A DNA stretch of 64,000 nucleotides, from NCBI RefSeq assembly GCF_013185195.1, contig NZ_JAAZWC010000004.1, forward strand, positions 186,001 to 250,000, given 5' to 3'. Shown here piece by piece: positions 1 to 8,016 of the stretch. The translations under genes were made by a program, and so were the position numbers. Origin of the DNA: Saccharibacillus qingshengii. GTDB lineage: Bacteria > Bacillota > Bacilli > Paenibacillales > Paenibacillaceae. Within the stretch, counting starts at the first letter, position 1, and each line of letters opens with the position of its first letter. Under the pieces are notes generated by a model. That model saw only the letters and a list, made by a program, of their open reading frames with translations, was not told where the DNA came from and searched no databases.

Positions 1-2
1 CG

Positions 3-374
3 GTCCGGGGAACGCTCAAAGCGCTGTTCGTCCGGTTGTTCCTGCCGCTGTTCCTGGTCGAATCGGCCGTGTTCACGTTCTTGTTCGGTATCCGCATCGT
101 TCCCGATCTGCTCGTGATGCTTGCCGTCTCGGCGCTGCTGCTTCCTCTTACGCTGCGTATGACCGGAATGGAGCTGCCTTTCTCGCTGCCTTTTCCGTCG
201 TCCGATCCGAACGGTCTCAAGACCATCGGGGTCATGCTGCTGCTGGGTGTGATGGCTGGCGCGCATTACGCGGTAAAGGCCTATACGCCGGACTGGGGAA
301 TCTGGGTGCTGCTCGCCTCCGTACTTGCCGCCAACCTCTGGGGATGGAGAAGTACCCTTTTCAAAACCGAATGA
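3..374 (+). CDS. C-terminal part of a membrane protein (5' end outside window)
   Basis: The reading frame is open from the left edge to the TGA at 372-374, so this is the last ~123 residues of a longer protein. It shows three or four hydrophobic stretches, the clearest around FLVESAVFTFLFG, LLVMLAVSALLLPLTL, TIGVMLLLGVMAG and WVLLASVLAANLWG, so it is an integral membrane protein. An internal TTG at 36 could be read as a start but has no convincing ribosome binding site. I do not recognise the family. It could be the end of a transporter or an unknown membrane protein. The next gene starts 150 bp downstream, and I see no clear terminator between them. Confidence 0.6.
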   Translation, partial: VRGTLKALFVRLFLPLFLVESAVFTFLFGIRIVPDLLVMLAVSALLLPLTLRMTGMELPFSLPFPSSDPNGLKTIGVMLLLGVMAGAHYAVKAYTPDWGIWVLLASVLAANLWGWRSTLFKTE

Positions 375-524
375 AACGCATTTTACAGCACTATGGAAAA
401 AATGGAAAAGCTATTTCAAACTTTAATGTAATCGGGTAAGATCAAGATAAGAGGAATTTCCTATTCCCATAGATAGAGGGTCACGGTCAACAATCACTTC
501 GATTCAAGGGGGGCGGCGGAACTT

Positions 525-1970
525 ATGCAAGAGACGGGGCTGGGTCAAGATATCGTACACACGGGGGTTCCGGGGCTTGATGTACTGCTGGGCGGAGGCG
601 TCCCGCGCGGGACGACGATCATACTCGAGGGGAATCCGGGTACGGGCAAAACGACGCTGGGCATCCAGTATTTGCTCGAAGGAGCCCGGCAGTACGGCGA
701 AGCGGGCATCTATATTACTTTTGAAGAGCTTCCTGAACAGATTTATCGGGACATGGCGGGGTTCGGGTGGGACCTGCGCGAGCTCGAACGGCAAAATAAA
801 CTTCGGATCATCTGTCTGGAGCCGGACGTTCTGCTCGATCAGATGATGCGTACCGACGGGTTGTTCGAACAATTGATCCGCGAGATCGACTGCAAGCGCG
901 TCGTAATCGACAGTATCAGCTTGTTCCGCAAGCTGGGGGGACTGGAGACAGATGGACGCGAGCAGATTTATTCGATCCGCAACATTATGCGCAAGTTCGA
1001 TCTGACGGCTTTTTTTCTCAGGGAATACGGGGAAACGGAAGGGCGTTCGACGCCGTTCGAGAATTATGTCTGTGACGGCATTATCCGCCTGTCGCTGCGC
1101 GAGCATCTGGAGAAATACCGCAAGCGCACGATCGAAATCCTCAAGATGCGCGGTACGTGTATCGTCGAAGGCGAACATCATTACCGGTTTATGAATGACG
1201 GCATCTGCATCCTGCCTGCCTTGTCGATGGTTGAGGACAAAATCCTGAACGACGGCGTCGACCGGCTGAGCACGGGGATCGAGTCGCTGGACGAGATTCT
1301 TATTGGCGGGCTTCCGCATGGAAGCGCGTTCATGTTGGACAGCAACAGCAAAGCCAATTACAATTACCTGATGAATTCGATCCATGCCGAACGCCTCAGA
1401 CAGGGAGACTGCGTACTGTTCATGCTGTCGGGGTTGAGCTCGATCGATACGCTGGAGCAGACGCTTGCGCTGTTCGACGTATCGTTAAAAGAAGCGGCAG
1501 CCGAGGAACGAGTCTTTTTCATCGACCATTATCATCGCAAAGTGGCACCCGAGTACGAGAAGCTGGTCATCTACGTCGACCGTCTCTCGAATGAGGAGTA
1601 TCAGAAGAAGGTCTACGAAGCGATCAACCCGCATTTCCGCGAAACGATGGTACAGGGCAAACGTTGGTTTATCCATTACGACCTTAATACGATCATATCC
1701 GAGCGCGGGCGCGAATTTGTCAAACGGAATTTCGCCGACGAGATGGCCCGATGCAGGGCGGCCGGCATTACGGTACTCTGCCAAAGCAACTTTACGGAAA
1801 TCGGACTGGAGACGTCTTCCTTCCTCGAACGGGCCTCGAACGGAGTCATCCGTACCTGGGTGGACGGAAGCTATCAGTATCTCCAGATCACGAAATCCCC
1901 GGGCGGCCGCATGTCGGCTCCCCATATCGTCGACAATATCAGGGACAGACCGTATGTTAGGCTGATATAG
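525..1970 (+). CDS. KaiC/RAD55-like ATPase with a degenerate second domain
   Basis: The 481-aa protein is a RecA-fold ATPase of the KaiC/RAD55 family. The first domain (about residues 9-235) has a complete Walker A (GNPGTGKTT, residues 36-44), the paired glutamates of KaiC-type ATPases (TFEE, E67-E68) and a Walker B-like strand (RVVIDSISLF). A second KaiC-like domain begins near residue 245 (RLSTGIESLDEILIGGLPHG), but its Walker A position reads LDSNSKANYN, so it cannot bind nucleotide in the usual way. Full-length KaiC has two active domains; here one is catalytic and one looks like a pseudo-domain. The gene starts a cluster with a small protein (16 bp downstream) and a PocR-LuxR regulator, which suggests a regulatory ATPase. 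There is no KaiA or KaiB in the window, so a clock role is not implied. Confidence 0.85.
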   Translation: MQETGLGQDIVHTGVPGLDVLLGGGVPRGTTIILEGNPGTGKTTLGIQYLLEGARQYGEAGIYITFEELPEQIYRDMAGFGWDLRELERQNKLRIICLEPDVLLDQMMRTDGLFEQLIREIDCKRVVIDSISLFRKLGGLETDGREQIYSIRNIMRKFDLTAFFLREYGETEGRSTPFENYVCDGIIRLSLREHLEKYRKRTIEILKMRGTCIVEGEHHYRFMNDGICILPALSMVEDKILNDGVDRLSTGIESLDEILIGGLPHGSAFMLDSNSKANYNYLMNSIHAERLRQGDCVLFMLSGLSSIDTLEQTLALFDVSLKEAAAEERVFFIDHYHRKVAPEYEKLVIYVDRLSNEEYQKKVYEAINPHFRETMVQGKRWFIHYDLNTIISERGREFVKRNFADEMARCRAAGITVLCQSNFTEIGLETSSFLERASNGVIRTWVDGSYQYLQITKSPGGRMSAPHIVDNIRDRPYVRLI

Positions 1971-1986
1971 GGGGCACACGAGAAAG

Positions 1987-2232
1987 ATGACGATTTCGGA
2001 TCAGGAGTTGTTAAAGCTGCAGATGGAGTGCACGATGTTTTTTGAAAACAACCCTTACGCCTATGAAACCGCTAAAGGGCTCGCCAAGAAGCTGGGACGC
2101 GGGATCGAACCGCTGCAAATTGTATTGAACCGCTTGGCCGCAATCTCCATCCTGGATAAAAGAGGTGAAGGGAACATGGCTATTTATTCGTACAAAACCC
2201 CTTATACTCAAAGTGAAGTGGAGATCCATTAA
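1987..2232 (+). CDS. 81-aa small protein, possible winged-helix
   Basis: This small protein lies between the KaiC-like ATPase (16 bp gap) and the PocR-type regulator (1 bp gap), so all three are almost certainly co-transcribed. The sequence alternates helices (ELLKLQMECTMFFENNPYAY, ETAKGLAKKLGR, EPLQIVLNRLAAISILDKRG) and ends in a short strand-like tail (NMAIYSYKTP). This order is typical of a small winged-helix fold. The middle (AKGLAKKLGRGIEPLQIVLNRL) looks like a helix-turn-helix that reads a partner rather than a known DNA site. The fold is inferred from pattern only. A role as adaptor between the ATPase and the regulator is plausible but unproven. Confidence 0.7.
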   Translation: MTISDQELLKLQMECTMFFENNPYAYETAKGLAKKLGRGIEPLQIVLNRLAAISILDKRGEGNMAIYSYKTPYTQSEVEIH

Positions 2233-2233
2233 T

Positions 2234-4420
2234 ATGATCGAGAAGAGCTGGGCAATGGACGTCAAGAAAACCGTCGAAGAAATTCAACATACCTATGCGG
2301 AATTTACGCGCCTCTCCATTCTGATTGTGGATGGCGAAGGCCGTCCGCTTGTCAAACCTTCCTCTTATCACCCGTTCTTTCAGAAATTGACGGAAACGAA
2401 CGGGGAAACGCGCGAACGCTTTTGGCAGGAAGTGAGCCATTACGCGGGACTGACACGTCCGGCCATCTGCGATCTTTGGCTGCCGGGCGTCAAATTTATC
2501 ATTGCGCCTTTCAAGTCTCCGGCCGGAGATGCGGTCTATTATGTGGTGGCGGGCGTGCTGATCGAATCGGGCACGAAGGAAATGCTGGAAGAAGAAGTCG
2601 GCAGGGCCGGACTGTACGACGAAGGGCGTAAGCTGCTGCTGGACCTTGTGCTGGAAGCCGAAGAGCTGTCGGGCGAAGAAGCCGAAGTATGGCGCGAAAA
2701 AGTCGGCAAGCTGGCCGAAACGGCCGAGCGTATTCTGCGTTCGGCTTATCGGGAAACCTATGTACGCAAACGGCTGGTCGAGCTGCGCGGCGTATTGGCG
2801 ACTTCCCGCCGCGAGCGCTCCTCGGTCGAGAAGGCTTTCGAACAGTTTATCAATGTCAGCGGGGGAGCCGACATCATCGGATACGCCGAGAAGACCGGAC
2901 CGGGCGAGTACCGGATCGGGCGGGCAGCCGGCGAAGGAGCCGAAGGGCTGCAGGATGCCGAATTCCGTGAAGGCGAAGGCTTTCTCGGACAGGCCGCGCT
3001 GAGCGATGGGCCGATGCAGTGGACCGATATCCAGCGGGACCCGCGTTCGCTGTTCCTCAAACAGCGCGGAATCGGCGATTTCTACGGGCTTCGCTGCTTC
3101 CCGGTTCGCGTAGGCGGCGATCAGCTCGGCATTCTGTTTATCATCGGCAAAAGAAAAGTTCAGGTCGATCCGCTGCTGCGCGATTTCGAAGATCTGCTGA
3201 TTGCACTGGTCAGCGAATATATCGCAAGCGGCGCGGTCGAAGCGCGGATGGAACGGCAGATCCAGCGTCTGCGCCCTCTGATGGAAGTCACCCGCTTTAT
3301 GATCTCCGCCCAGAATACGCAGCGGATCATGTTCATGCTCGTCGATATGAGCTTGAGTCTGGTCTGGAATCCTTCGTCCGCGATTATCGTGCATGAAAGT
3401 TCCAACGGGCAAAAAGTGCAGATCGTATCGCGAGGAATCGCCAACGATTTCGCCGAGCAGTATGCACGCGACGTCGCCAAGCGTATCCTGCGCGAGAATC
3501 CGGCGCAGGCGCCCGGCTTCGAACTGTCGCAGACCGAAGAAGGACAGCTGATAATCGAGTATCCGATCGTTTACGCGGGCAAGACCCGCGGTGTCCTGGC
3601 CGTATCGCTGAGCAGTGAACAAGAAGCCGAGGAATGCCGCGAAGTGCTGCTGGCACTGGCTACAATGGGGAGCATCATCTTGCAGTCCGTACACGACCAG
3701 CAGCAGCTGGGCCTCCAGAACGAACGTTTCCTTCGCCTGATGTATACGTCGGCCAAGATGGGTACGGCCGATCAGGGCAAAAACTCCGATCTCTCGCTCC
3801 GGCTGCTGGACGAATACGCACGCTACGGCGGAACGACTCCGGAAGAAGCGGCTCTGCTTCAGCGGGCAAGTATGCTGTCGGTGCTGGACGACGCCGCGCG
3901 CCGCGAACTGCACGAAGCGTTCGCTAACGAGTTGGTTGTACTCAAGGAACATCAGACCATGGTCGACTCCGAAGGAAAAACAGGAAATTTCTCCTATTCG
4001 CGTCCTGCGCAGCTGCTTAGAACGGCTCTGTATTTTGCTTCCCTGGATGAAGAGACGGCAGGCCGTCTGCATCTGACCGGCGTATCGCCGGAACTGTTCA
4101 ATCATTTCCGCAAGTTTATGGCGGTCCGTCACACCGTGCAGAGCGAAGTGGTTCTGTCGGACGGAGCCACCGCTTCCTTCAATCCCGCCGAAGCCGAAGA
4201 ACGGGGAATTGACGCGATCGTCAAAGAGTTCGGGCTGTCGAAGCGCGAGAAAGAAGTGCTGGAGCTGGTCGTGCGTGCTTCGAGCAACAAGGATATCGCC
4301 GCCAAGCTGTTTATCAGCGAACATACGGTCAAGAACCATCTGACCAACATTTTCAACAAGATGAGCGTAAGCGACCGGGCCCAAGCGATTGCGCGGGTAT
4401 TCAATCGGGGAATCGGTTGA
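2234..4420 (+). CDS. PocR-GAF-LuxR transcriptional regulator
   Basis: The 728-aa protein begins with a PocR-type sensory domain (about residues 5-170: AEFTRLSILIVDGEGRP, then RPAICDLWLPGVKFIIAPF). This family is thought to bind small organic ligands. GAF-like segments follow (around VEKAFEQFINVSGGADIIGYAEK and MEVTRFMISAQNTQRIMFML). The C-terminus is a clear LuxR/NarL helix-turn-helix (LSKREKEVLELVVRASSNKD, then ISEHTVKNHLTNIFNKM). I start at the ATG at 2234, one base after the stop of the small gene. The frame is open further upstream, but that part overlaps the small gene. It is the probable output of the KaiC-like cluster. A strong hairpin terminator follows 24 bp after the stop. Confidence 0.85.
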   Translation: MIEKSWAMDVKKTVEEIQHTYAEFTRLSILIVDGEGRPLVKPSSYHPFFQKLTETNGETRERFWQEVSHYAGLTRPAICDLWLPGVKFIIAPFKSPAGDAVYYVVAGVLIESGTKEMLEEEVGRAGLYDEGRKLLLDLVLEAEELSGEEAEVWREKVGKLAETAERILRSAYRETYVRKRLVELRGVLATSRRERSSVEKAFEQFINVSGGADIIGYAEKTGPGEYRIGRAAGEGAEGLQDAEFREGEGFLGQAALSDGPMQWTDIQRDPRSLFLKQRGIGDFYGLRCFPVRVGGDQLGILFIIGKRKVQVDPLLRDFEDLLIALVSEYIASGAVEARMERQIQRLRPLMEVTRFMISAQNTQRIMFMLVDMSLSLVWNPSSAIIVHESSNGQKVQIVSRGIANDFAEQYARDVAKRILRENPAQAPGFELSQTEEGQLIIEYPIVYAGKTRGVLAVSLSSEQEAEECREVLLALATMGSIILQSVHDQQQLGLQNERFLRLMYTSAKMGTADQGKNSDLSLRLLDEYARYGGTTPEEAALLQRASMLSVLDDAARRELHEAFANELVVLKEHQTMVDSEGKTGNFSYSRPAQLLRTALYFASLDEETAGRLHLTGVSPELFNHFRKFMAVRHTVQSEVVLSDGATASFNPAEAEERGIDAIVKEFGLSKREKEVLELVVRASSNKDIAAKLFISEHTVKNHLTNIFNKMSVSDRAQAIARVFNRGIG

Positions 4421-4443
4421 ATACGCAGCCTGCGGCTTGACGC

Positions 4444-4489
4444 AAGAACCCCCTGAATCTCTGTACGACAGAGATTCAGGGGGTTCTTT
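4444..4489. terminator. Bidirectional intrinsic terminator
   Basis: A near-perfect 20-bp stem (arms AAGAACCCCCTGAATCTCTG and its complement) with a short loop lies between the convergent PocR-LuxR gene and cidB-like gene. It has an A-run on the left and a T-run on the right, so it can stop transcription from both sides. Confidence 0.9.
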
Positions 4490-4526
4490 GGTAAGTCCGA
4501 TAAGAAGGGCTGCACACAAGGCGGAA

Positions 4527-5210
4527 TCAACCCAATAAACCCAGCAGCATAGGAGCTCCGAGCAGGGTGAACAGTGCGGCCAGAATCATGGAGATGCTGG
4601 AGACGGTGCCGGTGAGGGCATTCAGCTCGAACGCTTTCGAAGTGCCGGTGCCGTGAGCGCTTGTTCCGAACAGGATTCCGCGGGCGATATCCCCGTCGAT
4701 CCGCAGCACCTTCACGACCGAAGGACCCATCATGGCTCCCAGCAGGCCGGTCATGATGACGAATACGGCCGTGATCGTCGGTACGCCGCCAATCATCTGC
4801 GATACGTTCATGGCAATCGGCGTCGTCACCGAACGCGGCACGAGACTGCTGGCCAGCTCCCCGTTCAGATGCATCATACGCGCGAGCAGAGCGGAAGACA
4901 GCATGGCCATGATCGAACCGAATAAGACGCTTGCGAAGATTTCTCCGGCATGCTTTTTGAGCGTTTGCAGATTCTTGTACAGCGGAACGGCAAAGGCGAC
5001 CGTAGCCGGCTGGAGCAGCTTCGACAACCAGACGCCTCCTTCATTGTAGCTCGAATAAGAAGCATGGGTGGTCAGCAGAACGACCACCAGAATCGCCGGC
5101 GTGATGAGCAGCGGCGAGAGATAGACCCGGGGGTATTTGCGATACACCCACTTGGCGGCATAATAAATGACGAGTGTCGCGGTCAGATACGTAACGGCTT
5201 GGTTGATCAT
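4527..5210 (-). CDS. cidB: CidB/LrgB family membrane protein
   Basis: The 227-aa multi-spanning membrane protein matches the LrgB/CidB family (YwbG in Bacillus). Family hallmarks include the central stretch LNGELASSLVPRSVTTPIAM and the later GILFGTSAHGTGTSKAFEL. In the family these proteins work with CidA/LrgA in export of fermentation metabolites such as pyruvate and, in staphylococci, in control of murein hydrolase activity and lysis. The start ATG (5208-5210) overlaps the stop of the upstream cidA gene by four bases (ATGA), which indicates translational coupling. The gene ends at the terminator at 4444-4489. Confidence 0.9.
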   Translation of the reverse strand: MINQAVTYLTATLVIYYAAKWVYRKYPRVYLSPLLITPAILVVVLLTTHASYSSYNEGGVWLSKLLQPATVAFAVPLYKNLQTLKKHAGEIFASVLFGSIMAMLSSALLARMMHLNGELASSLVPRSVTTPIAMNVSQMIGGVPTITAVFVIMTGLLGAMMGPSVVKVLRIDGDIARGILFGTSAHGTGTSKAFELNALTGTVSSISMILAALFTLLGAPMLLGLLG

Positions 5211-5578
5211 GATAGGCGGCTCTCCTTTCTTTTGGATAAGACTCCGGCCAACAGGCCCGAACTGGTCATGACGATAAGGGTACTCAAGATCACGACGGCG
5301 AAGATGCGGATTCCGTCCTGTTCAAGCATCGGGATATAATTCATGACGCCAACAGCGGCGGGAATGAAGAACAGCAGAAGCTCGGCGAGCAGCCAGGTGG
5401 CGCCCAGTTCGATCCACTCCAACTTGACGATGCGGAACTGGAGCAGCAGGAACAAGACCAGGATGCCGAGGATGCTGCCGGGCAGCGGAAAGTGCGTCCA
5501 GACCGCCAGCCGGTTCATCAGCTCGGAGAAACCCATCAGAATCGCGATTTGAATCGCGGCAAGGCCTACTTTTTTCAT
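5207..5578 (-). CDS. cidA: CidA/LrgA family holin-like protein
   Basis: The 123-aa protein has four predicted membrane segments and the LrgA/CidA signature PLPGSILGILVLFLLL followed by FFIPAAVGVMNY. It resembles B. subtilis YwbH. An AAAGGAG ribosome binding site lies just before the ATG at 5576-5578. It overlaps cidB by four bases. A LysR regulator is transcribed divergently from 5705, the same arrangement as ywbI-ywbH-ywbG (cidR-cidAB). The usual inducer in this arrangement is acetate or pyruvate overflow; that part is family knowledge and not visible here. Confidence 0.9.
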   Translation of the reverse strand: MKKVGLAAIQIAILMGFSELMNRLAVWTHFPLPGSILGILVLFLLLQFRIVKLEWIELGATWLLAELLLFFIPAAVGVMNYIPMLEQDGIRIFAVVILSTLIVMTSSGLLAGVLSKRKESRLS

Positions 5579-5611
5579 AAGGACGCTCCTTTCTGTAATC
5601 TCTCTTCTATA

Positions 5612-5639
5612 ATGAAAATTTTACATCTATTCTTTTCAT
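5612..5639. promoter_or_regulatory. Candidate LysR (CidR) operator
   Basis: An inverted repeat with 7-bp arms (ATGAAAA and TTTTCAT) separated by 14 bp sits in the AT-rich gap between cidA and the divergent LysR gene. It has the dyad layout expected for a LysR-type binding site. Confidence 0.5.
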
Positions 5640-5704
5640 GAGTAAAATGAATAAAAGGAATCAAAATCATTCCTAATAGTTATGGATGAAAAAGGAGCGA
5701 ACGT

Positions 5705-6613
5705 ATGGAGATCCGGCATCTGACTTACTTTCTCGAAACGGCGAGGCTCAAAAGCTTCACAAAAGCGGCCGAGTCGCTCTATCTGAGCCAGCCGGCGATC
5801 AGCAAAGCGATCCGTCAGCTTGAAGAAGAACTGGGCGCGACTTTGTTCGACCGGATTGGCAAGCGTATCGAATTGACCGATGCCGGGCGCGTGGTGGTGG
5901 AACAGGCCCAGGCGATTACGCAGTCGTTCTCGAATCTGTCGGCGCAGCTTGGGGATCTGACGGAGCTGAAGCGGGGACATATCCGGATCGGCCTGCCGCC
6001 TATGGTGGGATCGAGCTTTTTCCCCAAAGTCATCGGCGCTTTCCACGACCGTTATCCCGACGTGACGCTTCAGGTGTTCGAAGACGGGGCCAAAACGGTC
6101 GAATCCGACGTTGCGGAAGGACTGCTGGATATCGGGGTGGTGGTGCTGCCGCTGTCGTTCGACGTCTTCGATTCGTTCCAGTTTGCCGAAGAGCGGCTGA
6201 ACCTGATCGTTCCGGCCGCGCATGCCCTGGCAGGGGCGCCGAGTGCGAAGTTGAGCGAGCTGGCCCAGGAGAACTTTGTTTTTTTTCGGGAAGACTTTAC
6301 GCTACATGACCGGATCATCAGCGAATGCCTGCAGGCCGGTTTCCGTCCGAAGATCGTCTACGAGAGCTCGCAGTGGGATTTGATCAGCGAGATGGTGGCG
6401 GCCGGACTGGGCGTCGCCCTGCTGCCGGAAACGATCTGCCGCCAGGCTTCGGGCAAAGCCGTCCGCATTGTCCCGCTCCAGGAACCGGCAATCTGGTGGC
6501 GGCTTGGCGTGATCTGGCGCAAAGACCGCTATCAATCCTACGCGGCGCGCGAGTGGATCTCGTTCACACGCAGCTGGCTGGGCGGCACTCCGGTAGAAGA
6601 GCGTGGAGACTGA
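5705..6613 (+). CDS. LysR-family regulator, CidR/YwbI-like
   Basis: The 302-aa protein is a standard LysR-type regulator. It has an N-terminal winged helix-turn-helix (MEIRHLTYFLETARLKSFTK, then YLSQPAISKAIRQLEEELG) and a C-terminal substrate-binding domain starting near residue 90 (GHIRIGLPPMVGSSFFPKVI). It is divergent from cidA and cidB, which is the normal place of CidR, so it probably activates them in response to a small metabolite. The start ATG at 5705 has GGAGCG upstream. The gene is followed by the split terminator and inserted element at 6645-6946. Confidence 0.85.
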   Translation: MEIRHLTYFLETARLKSFTKAAESLYLSQPAISKAIRQLEEELGATLFDRIGKRIELTDAGRVVVEQAQAITQSFSNLSAQLGDLTELKRGHIRIGLPPMVGSSFFPKVIGAFHDRYPDVTLQVFEDGAKTVESDVAEGLLDIGVVVLPLSFDVFDSFQFAEERLNLIVPAAHALAGAPSAKLSELAQENFVFFREDFTLHDRIISECLQAGFRPKIVYESSQWDLISEMVAAGLGVALLPETICRQASGKAVRIVPLQEPAIWWRLGVIWRKDRYQSYAAREWISFTRSWLGGTPVEERGD

Positions 6614-6644
6614 CCGGAAGACTGACCGATTCGGCATACGAAAA

Positions 6645-6673
6645 AGGCTTTCTCCTTGTAGGGGAGAAAGCCT
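6645..6673. repeat. Left copy of a terminator hairpin duplicated around the element
   Basis: This 29-base stem-loop (arms AGGCTTTCTCC and its complement with a short loop) is repeated exactly at 6918-6946. It is preceded by AAAA but followed by CAGG, so it keeps the U-tract only for minus-strand transcription. The two copies form a direct repeat that frames the 244-bp element, as a target-site duplication would. Confidence 0.85.
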
Positions 6674-6917
6674 CAGGCTGTCGAGAAAGTCCTATTCGTT
6701 GTAGAAGATCGTCGGCTGCGGGAGAAATTCGTTCCGGTCGCGTGTTGAAATCGGGGAAAAGGATTGAAATTTAGCGGAATTTCCCCGATTAACGGTGCAA
6801 GTTCATATCCTGATTTTGGATGAACTTGCACCACAAAGGCGAACACTGTCGTTCCTACACTGAGTTTCTCCCTTCGCCTCCTCGCTTCTCTCGGAATCAG
6901 ACTTTCTCGACACGTTG
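6674..6917 (+). mobile_element. MITE-like non-autonomous element, copy 1 (244 bp)
   Basis: The 244-bp segment lies exactly between two identical 29-bp terminator hairpins. Its ends are imperfect inverted repeats: CAGGCTGTCGAGAAAGTC on the left and, read from the other strand, CAACGTGTCGAGAAAGTC on the right (15 of 18 match). Internal inverted repeats are nested: GGGAGAAATTC near the left end with a near-complement near the right, a pair around AATCGGGGAAA and TTTCCCCGATT, and a central stem of about 15 bp (GGTGCAAGTTCAT arm). It has no credible coding sequence. A second, inverted copy is at 19241-19522. The organisation is that of a miniature element mobilised in trans. The insertion-sequence family is not proven; ends containing GGCTGTC recall IS1182-type elements. 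Confidence 0.75.
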
Positions 6918-6946
6918 AGGCTTTCTCCTTGTAGGGGAGAAAGCCT
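6918..6946. repeat. Right copy of the duplicated terminator hairpin
   Basis: Identical to 6645-6673. This copy is followed by TTTT and so retains the U-tract for plus-strand transcripts from the LysR gene. Minus-strand transcripts of the AraC gene would instead have to reach the left copy. Confidence 0.85.
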
Positions 6947-6981
6947 TTTTGCCGTTCTTGGGCGGATGGAACGTCTCGAGT

Positions 6982-7881
6982 CTATTCTTCTTCGAAAGAC
7001 AGATTCACCGGTTCATCATTCAGTGTGGCGGATGTCTCGAGATGGGTAGTCGGCACGGTGTCCGGGACTTCTTCGAATACGAAGCCGTCGACCCAGACCT
7101 GTCCGGAACCGCTCAGCAGAACGCCGAACGAGATCTGGTCGCTCCGGCCTGGGACGTCGAGCACGATCGCGTAGTGGTTCCAATCCCGTGTACCGGTCAG
7201 CGTGCGGTTCGCCATGTTGTCGAACTGCAGCGATTCGCCGTCGTCGGCGTCTACGCGCATCCAGAGAGCGGCGAATCCGCGCTTGACCGCTTCCGTTTTG
7301 ACGAAGGCGGACAGCCGGATTCGTTTGCCTTTGTAGGCATCGGCGCGGAAAGCCTGCATCATCGTGCCGAACTGCCCGGGCGAATCGGCCGAGACCGATT
7401 TGAGATAACCGGATCCGGTTCCGCGGTGAACGGTTTTGCGGTCGACCCCCATTTCATAATGGAAAGGATGGCTGCCGCTCATAAACCATCCTTTAATCGG
7501 GGAAGCGGTCTGATCGGGTTTCGTTTGCATGGAAAGTTCCTCCTGGTTCAGTATGCCGCCGATCCATCGTCGATAACGTGCGGGCGGCAGACCGTAGATT
7601 TTTTTGAATGCCCGTCCAAAAGCTTCCTGTGATTCGAATCCGAACCGAAAAGCCAGTTCGAGTACCCGCTCGTCCGTATGCAGCAGGGCGGAAGCCGCAC
7701 CGGCCAGTCTTCTTGCGCGGATATACTCCGACATCGTCATGCCGATTTCTTTTAGGAAAATGCGGTGGAAATGATAGAACGAGAACCCGGCCTGAGCCGC
7801 GATGTCTTCTCCCGTCAGCTCCTGTTCCAGATTGCGTTCGATATAGTCGATCGTATGTTGTACGGCAGGATGATAGCTCAC
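6982..7881 (-). CDS. AraC-family regulator with C-terminal beta-sandwich domain
   Basis: The 299-aa protein starts with a two-helix-turn-helix AraC DNA-binding domain (residues about 5-105: EELTGEDIAAQAGFSFYHFH region, then RVLELAFRFGFESQEAFGRA and a YGLPPARYR end). The rest (about 125-290) is rich in beta strands, with patterns such as RIRLSAFVKTE, AALWMRVDADDG, ISFGVLLSGSGQVWVDGFVFEEV. This looks like a carbohydrate-binding-type jelly roll. The usual AraC order is reversed here, with DNA binding first. The start is GTG at 7881, with AGGAGG seven bases upstream. It is divergent from the ABC/two-component operon at 8017 and convergent with the LysR gene. Target genes are unknown. Confidence 0.85.
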   Translation of the reverse strand: MSYHPAVQHTIDYIERNLEQELTGEDIAAQAGFSFYHFHRIFLKEIGMTMSEYIRARRLAGAASALLHTDERVLELAFRFGFESQEAFGRAFKKIYGLPPARYRRWIGGILNQEELSMQTKPDQTASPIKGWFMSGSHPFHYEMGVDRKTVHRGTGSGYLKSVSADSPGQFGTMMQAFRADAYKGKRIRLSAFVKTEAVKRGFAALWMRVDADDGESLQFDNMANRTLTGTRDWNHYAIVLDVPGRSDQISFGVLLSGSGQVWVDGFVFEEVPDTVPTTHLETSATLNDEPVNLSFEEE

Positions 7882-8016
7882 GTGAACGCCTCCTTGTACC
7901 CAGAGTAACAGATGGGAGGGAGCGGCTTTTTGACTTTTTTTGCGGCTTTTATTCTTTCTTTAGAATTGCCTTCTACACTGGGGTCAACGAAAGCACAAGA
8001 AAGAGGCGATGAGAAG

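Noticed and set aside
525-1970. A circadian clock (KaiABC) system
   Set aside because: No KaiA or KaiB in the window and the second KaiC domain has no Walker A; only the ATPase fold is shared.
2180-4519. 779-codon open frame on the minus strand opposite the PocR-LuxR gene
   Set aside because: It is an antisense shadow of a gene with clear domains; its translation is Gln/Arg/Phe-rich with no motifs.
6674-6917. Element copy 1 as a protein-coding insertion sequence
   Set aside because: Only 244 bp and no open frame resembling a transposase; structure of inverted repeats only.
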